DNA from: Promethearchaeota archaeon
Lineage (GTDB): Archaea > Asgardarchaeota > Lokiarchaeia > Sigynarchaeales > SOKP01
Assembly (NCBI GenBank): GCA_016839905.1
Contig: JAEOTJ010000438.1
Coordinates: 1 to 9,283, forward strand
DNA length: 9,283 bases
Direction of reading: 5' to 3'
In this document: positions 6,462 to 9,283 of the stretch, in pieces
Position numbering within the stretch: position 1 is the first letter of the stretch
How the letters are laid out: each line of letters starts with the position of its first letter
Position numbers and translations under genes: made by a program
The notes under the pieces: generated by a model
Databases searched by the model: none
Told to the model about the DNA's origin: nothing
What the model saw: the letters and a program-made list of their open reading frames with translations, nothing else

Positions 6462-7415
6462 CTAAGCTTTATTAATCTTCGTAAAAATGAAAGGAATAAT
6501 ACTAGTTATGATAATTGCTAAAAGAGCATTCCTTATAAATTCATGAATTATTGTTCCTTCAATCAATAATTTGAAAATTAAATACGATACAAGTAATATA
6601 ACAAGTCCGATAGCAAGATTAATTGCTTTCTGTTTATTTGTTATGGAAGAGGGCTCATATTTAACATATTCTCCTTCCAAGACATAACCAAGCGAAAAAC
6701 CAAGTAAGAATCCCGCTATCTGGGCAATACTTTCTCCTTGAGGAAGATATAGAAGTAATTGAACTAAAACAAGAATAGGAACTATAAATGATAAAAGAAT
6801 TTTTACTGAAAAACTAAAAGAACCAATTTTTTTCGAAAATATTGGCTCTAAATAAAAAAATATCAATAAAACTCCAATGCCAATTAAGATCCCTCCGATT
6901 ATATCCTGAAGATCATGAACCCCCAGAATTATCCTTGAAATTGCTATTAAAAAAATAAGTCCTGAAAGAATCATTGGAACTATATATGATTGTTCAGTTA
7001 TATCTTTAAATTCATAACCGATATAACTATATACATCTAATGACATTTGGGAATGTCCAGATGGAAAACCATATCCCTCCTCGTGATATTTTTCATTTGT
7101 AGCGGGTCGAGGATCTTGAAATAACTCTTTTAGGTAAAAATTTAATAATGAACTCGAAAGAAGAAAAAGGCCTAAATTTTTAGCAAATTTCTTATTATAT
7201 ACAAAAAGTAAAATAGAAATTATAATTATGTAAAAAATTTTATCTCCAAAGAATGTAAAAACTAAAAATATAGATTGAACTGCATCATTCTCAATATAAA
7301 ACGCTTCATTATAACCTAAAACGAGAAATAACAACCCTAAAATAAGAATTGATAAGAAAATGCAACATATTAATATTAAAGTTCTCTTAGATAAATATTC
7401 AATGTTCTTAGACAT
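6462..7415 (-). CDS. PAP2-family membrane phosphatase
   Basis: Integral membrane phosphatase of the PAP2 (type 2 phosphatidic acid phosphatase) superfamily, whose members remove phosphate from lipid phosphates such as isoprenyl (di)phosphates or phospholipid precursors. All three catalytic motifs are intact: KX6RP (Lys96, Arg103-Pro104), PSGH (118-121, catalytic His121) and SRX5HX3D (Ser160-Arg161, nucleophile His167, Asp171). Hydrophobic stretches predict roughly nine membrane segments, near 12-34, 44-72, 78-95, 145-163, 170-190, 204-224, 231-247, 265-285 and 293-312. The last four lie beyond the catalytic core, making the 317-residue protein longer than minimal PAP2 enzymes. The substrate is unknown; undecaprenyl- or dolichyl-type polyprenyl phosphate recycling is plausible but not shown. 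The ATG is preceded by a good Shine-Dalgarno. It is transcribed away from the 138-aa gene across a 169-nt shared spacer. Confidence 0.88.
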   Translation of the reverse strand: MSKNIEYLSKRTLILICCIFLSILILGLLFLVLGYNEAFYIENDAVQSIFLVFTFFGDKIFYIIIISILLFVYNKKFAKNLGLFLLSSSLLNFYLKELFQDPRPATNEKYHEEGYGFPSGHSQMSLDVYSYIGYEFKDITEQSYIVPMILSGLIFLIAISRIILGVHDLQDIIGGILIGIGVLLIFFYLEPIFSKKIGSFSFSVKILLSFIVPILVLVQLLLYLPQGESIAQIAGFLLGFSLGYVLEGEYVKYEPSSITNKQKAINLAIGLVILLVSYLIFKLLIEGTIIHEFIRNALLAIIITSIIPFIFTKINKA

Positions 7416-7420
7416 AAATT

Positions 7421-7426
7421 TCTCCT
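7421..7426 (-). promoter_or_regulatory. Shine-Dalgarno for the PAP2 gene
   Basis: AGGAGA on the minus strand ends 5 nt before the PAP2 ATG. It is one of the few clear ribosome binding sites in the window and fixes this start. A TATA-like element (attataag on the minus strand, about 7452-7459) lies far enough upstream to leave this site in the transcript. Confidence 0.7.
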
Positions 7427-7555
7427 AAAAATGATATAATATTTTCTGTAACTTATAATTAGGAGAACTCAGTTTTAATTTTTATGTGAGCATTTACTAA
7501 ATTTTTTAACTATGAACTTCATTAATATATTCAAATACCTAAGAATCAATATTTA

Positions 7556-7567
7556 TTTAATATATTA
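7556..7567 (+). promoter_or_regulatory. TATA-like box for the 138-aa gene
   Basis: tttaatatatta is centred about 25 nt before the ATG at 7585, the geometry of a leaderless or nearly leaderless archaeal transcript. A weak Shine-Dalgarno-like AGGTAGAT (7574-7581) also lies before the ATG, but would fall only partly or not at all in such a transcript. Confidence 0.4.
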
Positions 7568-7584
7568 TAAGCAAGGTAGATTTT

Positions 7585-8001
7585 ATGTCAAAAAGACCAA
7601 TACGAGATAAACTTTTAGAAAGAAAAGACAAGGATAGAGAAGGAATTGAACAATTTAAAAACGCCGCGATTAAGGCAATAAAGGGTATTTTAGCTACAAT
7701 AAAGAAAAACTACGAAATTAACATAAATCTCACTTGTAAAATCGCGGGGGTTGGAACCACTGCATCTTTCGAGTATTTAAAAAGTGAAATTGAAGAGGAA
7801 AAAGAGGAGGAAACAGAATCTTCCAAGAAAATCGTAGAATTCTTGAAAAAAAGAATTGAAAAAGCCAAAGAAAGAATAATTCATCTTTTACAGGCAAAAA
7901 ATTTAACTGTATTAACATTTTCAGCTAGTACTGAGAAAATACCTCTTATTTCTTGGATTACAGATGTAGATCTTGAAGTAACAATTAAACTGGTTGTGTA
8001 A
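7585..8001 (+). CDS. Unrecognised 138-aa protein
   Basis: I do not recognise this family. The product is 138 residues and has coding character (Glu/Lys-rich with regularly spaced hydrophobics), a sensible ATG, and a promoter-like element and T-tract on either side. The visible pattern is a basic N-terminal helix (1-40), a strand with alternating hydrophobics ('YEININLTCKI', 43-53), a Gly/Thr turn ('GVGTTASF'), a strongly acidic stretch (67-78), a long amphipathic helix (80-105), a strand ('LTVLTFSAS', 107-115) and a C-terminal strand ('VDLEVTIKLVV', 128-138). No signal peptide, membrane segment, zinc motif or nucleotide-binding motif is seen, so it is probably a small cytosolic alpha/beta protein. 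It is divergent from the PAP2 gene and not in an evident operon, so context gives no function. Confidence 0.7.
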   Translation: MSKRPIRDKLLERKDKDREGIEQFKNAAIKAIKGILATIKKNYEININLTCKIAGVGTTASFEYLKSEIEEEKEEETESSKKIVEFLKKRIEKAKERIIHLLQAKNLTVLTFSASTEKIPLISWITDVDLEVTIKLVV

Positions 8002-8008
8002 AAGACTC

Positions 8009-8020
8009 TCTCTTTTTTTC
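8009..8020 (+). terminator. Pyrimidine/T7 tract after the 138-aa gene
   Basis: ctctctttttttc begins 7 nt after the TAA of the 138-aa gene and contains T7 (8013-8019). A U-rich tract this close to a stop codon is typical of archaeal termination. No hairpin is evident. Confidence 0.45.
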
Positions 8021-8146
8021 TTATTTATTATAAATTTATTTAATATATTTATTTTTTAATTCTTGGTATTTTTCCATTCCTCTTCCATTTTAAAGGTTCA
8101 TAATTCTTTTTTAGAAAAATCAAAGTTTGAATAAATAATACGGATT

Positions 8147-8329
8147 TTACCTTTTATCCTCCAAATAAACAACTTTTTGGGATTTAGAATCCTCATCGCG
8201 TTTATATCTTCCAAGCAATCCGACTGAAACATCGTTAATTTCGTTATCTTCTAATTCTTCTGGAGATATATAGTTTAATATATCCGGATGATGGCCTGTG
8301 ATTACCCCGCCTTGATAATTTTCCAGCAT
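8147..8329 (-). CDS. Small hypothetical ORF (60 aa), doubtful
   Basis: A 60-residue frame from ATG 8329, or 63 from TTG 8338, bounded by an in-frame stop just upstream. The sequence ('MLENYQGGVITGHHPDILNY...') is acidic in the middle and basic at the end and has a protein-like composition, but I recognise no family and see no domain. A TATA-like aaataaatatt lies just upstream on the minus strand, closer than usual to the start. It occupies otherwise geneless DNA between the 138-aa gene and the toxin-antitoxin locus, where decayed genes are expected. It could be a real small protein, the remnant of a larger gene, or a chance frame. Confidence 0.4.
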   Translation of the reverse strand: MLENYQGGVITGHHPDILNYISPEELEDNEINDVSVGLLGRYKRDEDSKSQKVVYLEDKR

Positions 8330-8413
8330 CCTTAACAATAATATTTATTTTCTTAGACTTCTATTATTGTAATGAATAAAAATTAATTAATAGAATAAAA
8401 ATAAAATGAAAAA

Positions 8414-8599
8414 ATGATAAATGAAAAAAAAAAAGTTATACAAATGATAAAAGAACTCCCTGATGATATTACTTTAGAGGATATCATGTATCATTTATAT
8501 GCCAGAGAAAAGATTATCCGCGGTCTAAAGGACGCTAACGAAGGAAAAAAGGTATCAAATGAAAAAGCGAAAGAAATTATCGGAAAATGGTTCGAATAG
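8414..8599 (+). CDS. Type II antitoxin of a ParE/RelE-type module
   Basis: A 61-residue protein that looks like the small antitoxin found before ParE/RelE-type toxins in archaea and cyanobacteria. Features are the N-terminal 'IKELPDDITLEDIMYHLY' segment, then 'GLKDANEGKKVSNEKAKEIIGKW', a common plan of a dimerising helical N-terminus and a toxin-wrapping C-terminal helix. Antitoxins of this type bind and neutralise their toxin and often repress their own operon. The coding frame is intact, and the final 13 nt overlap the start of a toxin remnant, the usual coupled layout. Because the toxin is truncated, this antitoxin may now be an orphan. It could still counter a related toxin elsewhere or simply persist as a relic. 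ATG 8414 has no clear Shine-Dalgarno. Confidence 0.75.
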   Translation: MINEKKKVIQMIKELPDDITLEDIMYHLYAREKIIRGLKDANEGKKVSNEKAKEIIGKWFE

Positions 8600-8712
8600 A
8601 ATGGACTGAACGTTCTTTAGAGGATCTAAATGAGATTTATGATTATATAGCTCGAGATTCTAAAAGTTATGCAAATCTTTTTAAAAAAAATATTTATTTG
8701 ATTTCCGACTAA
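8587..8712 (+). pseudogene. ParE/RelE-type toxin, truncated
   Basis: From ATG 8587, overlapping the antitoxin in another frame, a 41-residue product begins 'MVRIEWTERSLEDLNEIYDY'. This matches the first strand and helix of the ParE toxin family ('hxWTxxAxxDLxxIxxYI'), followed by 'ARDSKSYANLF', which fits the start of helix 2. The frame then ends at TAA 8710. Family members are about 90-100 residues; the missing C-terminal half contains the central strands and the functionally important basic residues. Following all three frames downstream, I found no recognisable continuation, so this looks like deletion or heavy decay and not one frameshift. An A8 run at 8683-8690, just before the divergent tail, is a plausible slippage point. 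Probably non-functional. Confidence 0.7.
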
Positions 8713-8904
8713 ATACGATAGAAATAAAAATAACTATTTTATCTTGTAAAGTCAAGTAATAAGGAAAAAAAAAATCTGTGTTCTTGAATACTATAAACAC
8801 ATTTTAACCCAGTATTTTTTTCCCATTATTTTCCTCTTTTCTAACTTTAAATTTTAGAAAAAAATTTAAATCAGACATCATATAAATCTTATACATATTA
8901 TTAA

Positions 8905-8915
8905 AAATTTATATG
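8905..8915 (+). promoter_or_regulatory. TATA-like box for aEF1A
   Basis: aaatttatatgc and its A-rich flank is the best match in this spacer to an archaeal BRE-TATA element. It would place the transcript start near 8935-8940 and leave an AT-rich leader of about 80 nt, long for an archaeal gene. A nearer alternative, ggtataaaatt (8960-8970), would give a leader of about 25 nt. Confidence 0.35.
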
Positions 8916-8999
8916 CTATTCAAGATTTATAAGTAAAATATCATAAAATATTAGATAATATGGTATAAAATTGAATTAAATTAATTGAAATTAGAAAAA

Positions 9000-9020
9000 A
9001 TGAAAAAGAGATTGATGTAA
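9000..9020 (+). other. Six-codon leader ORF before aEF1A
   Basis: ATG 9000 opens a frame of six codons (Met-Lys-Lys-Arg-Leu-Met) ending at TAA 9018-9020, one nucleotide before the TTG start of aEF1A. Such spacing could let ribosomes that finish the leader re-initiate on the weak TTG. It could equally be chance. Confidence 0.25.
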
Positions 9021-9021
9021 T

Positions 9022-9283
9022 TTGGGTACATTAAAACCACATTTAAATTTAGTAATAATCGGTCATATAGATCACGGCAAATCAACAATGATGGGTTGTT
9101 TATTAATCAAGACTGGGGCTGTATCCGATCGTGAAGCGAGAGAGTTAGAAAAGTTAGCAAAGGAATATGATAGAGAGTCATGGTCATATGCTTATGTATT
9201 CGATAGACTAAAAGAAGAGCGTCAAAGGGGTATTACAATTGATCTTGCCTTTAGGAAGTTCGAGTCAAAATCAAAATATTTCA
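9022..9283 (+). CDS. Elongation factor 1-alpha (aEF1A), N-terminal part
   Basis: GTPase that brings aminoacyl-tRNA to the ribosomal A site. Only the first 87 codons are in the window; the gene continues past the right edge. The start reads 'MGTLKPHLNLVIIGHIDHGKS', where 'GHIDHGKS' is the G1/P-loop at residues 14-21. Next come 'ESWSYAYVFDRLKEERQRG' and 'ITIDLAF', the conserved switch I region with the G2 threonine. The archaeal/eukaryotic 'KPHLNL' opening separates it from bacterial EF-Tu. The start is TTG 9022: the in-frame codon at 9013-9015 is TGA, no ATG or GTG lies between, and family alignment begins exactly here. Only a weak GATTGATG-like sequence precedes it. A TTG start is unexpected for a gene usually among the most strongly expressed in the cell. 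Confidence 0.95.
   Translation, partial: MGTLKPHLNLVIIGHIDHGKSTMMGCLLIKTGAVSDREARELEKLAKEYDRESWSYAYVFDRLKEERQRGITIDLAFRKFESKSKYF

Larger units (their letters stand above)
8713..9021. other. 309-nt spacer before the aEF1A gene
   Basis: No gene of useful size is seen. It holds a weak dyad (tgtgtt 8777-8782 with aacaca 8796-8801), a T7 run (8815-8821) that could end transcription from the toxin-antitoxin side, and several TATA-like strings before aEF1A. A six-codon ORF (9000-9020) abuts the aEF1A start and is described separately. The 5' part may include remains of the lost toxin C-terminus, but no residue pattern survives. Confidence 0.6.

Noticed and set aside
7461..7485. AGGAGA on the plus strand followed by an ATG at 7483
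   Set aside because: The ATG is followed at once by TGA, so no protein is encoded; the purine string is probably chance or overlaps the PAP2 promoter region.
8713..8760. Continuation of the ParE toxin in another frame
   Set aside because: All three frames meet stops quickly and none shows the central strand or C-terminal arginine/tyrosine pattern of ParE, so a simple frameshift is not supported.
1..9283. CRISPR arrays, tRNA genes, insertion sequences or attachment sites
   Set aside because: No regularly spaced repeats, cloverleaf-like GC-rich segment, transposase motif or terminal inverted repeat was seen; internal repeats are short AT strings expected from composition.

Overview
The window comes from an archaeal chromosome. 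It encodes both subunits of the archaeal/eukaryotic-type DNA primase, a GINS replication protein, translation initiation factor aIF2-alpha, the H/ACA RNP protein Nop10 and the start of elongation factor aEF1A. These families are found in Archaea and eukaryotes but not in Bacteria. The DNA is strongly AT-rich. Spacers carry TATA-like boxes and T-tracts, few genes have a clear Shine-Dalgarno, and two informational genes appear to start with TTG. The protein sequences feel Asgard-like or otherwise close to the eukaryote branch (for example the aIF2-alpha S1 loop and the aEF1A G1 region), but that placement is inference.

Layout, left to right. Positions 1-329 hold the C-terminal end of a phytoene-desaturase-like FAD oxidoreductase. 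A spacer with T-tracts, a hairpin and a TATA-like box follows. Then come priL and priS (610-3124, overlapping by 8 nt) and a GINS gene (3196-3828) on the plus strand. Converging on these from the minus strand are a GDP-mannose-4,6-dehydratase-like SDR (3848-5002) and the pair aIF2-alpha then nop10 (6184 down to 5156). A minus-strand PAP2 membrane phosphatase (6462-7415) is divergent from an unrecognised 138-aa protein (7585-8001). The next part is accessory-looking: a doubtful 60-aa minus-strand ORF, then a type II toxin-antitoxin locus with an intact antitoxin (8414-8599) and a ParE-type toxin cut to 41 residues (8587-8712). After a 309-nt AT-rich spacer the aEF1A gene begins at 9022 and runs off the window.

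Functionally, priL-priS-GINS is a replication-fork priming and helicase-cofactor block, and aIF2-alpha-nop10 is a translation and ribosome-biogenesis block. This pairing is a recognised archaeal context that links replication genes to translation genes. Here the two blocks are convergent and separated by a sugar-nucleotide enzyme.

I did not find a convincing new multi-gene system, CRISPR array, transposon or tRNA. The most notable points are: a serine at the eIF2-alpha Ser51 position in aIF2-alpha; the decayed toxin beside an intact antitoxin; a six-codon ORF ending one nucleotide before the aEF1A start; an N-terminal extension on the SDR; and the unrecognised 138-aa protein.
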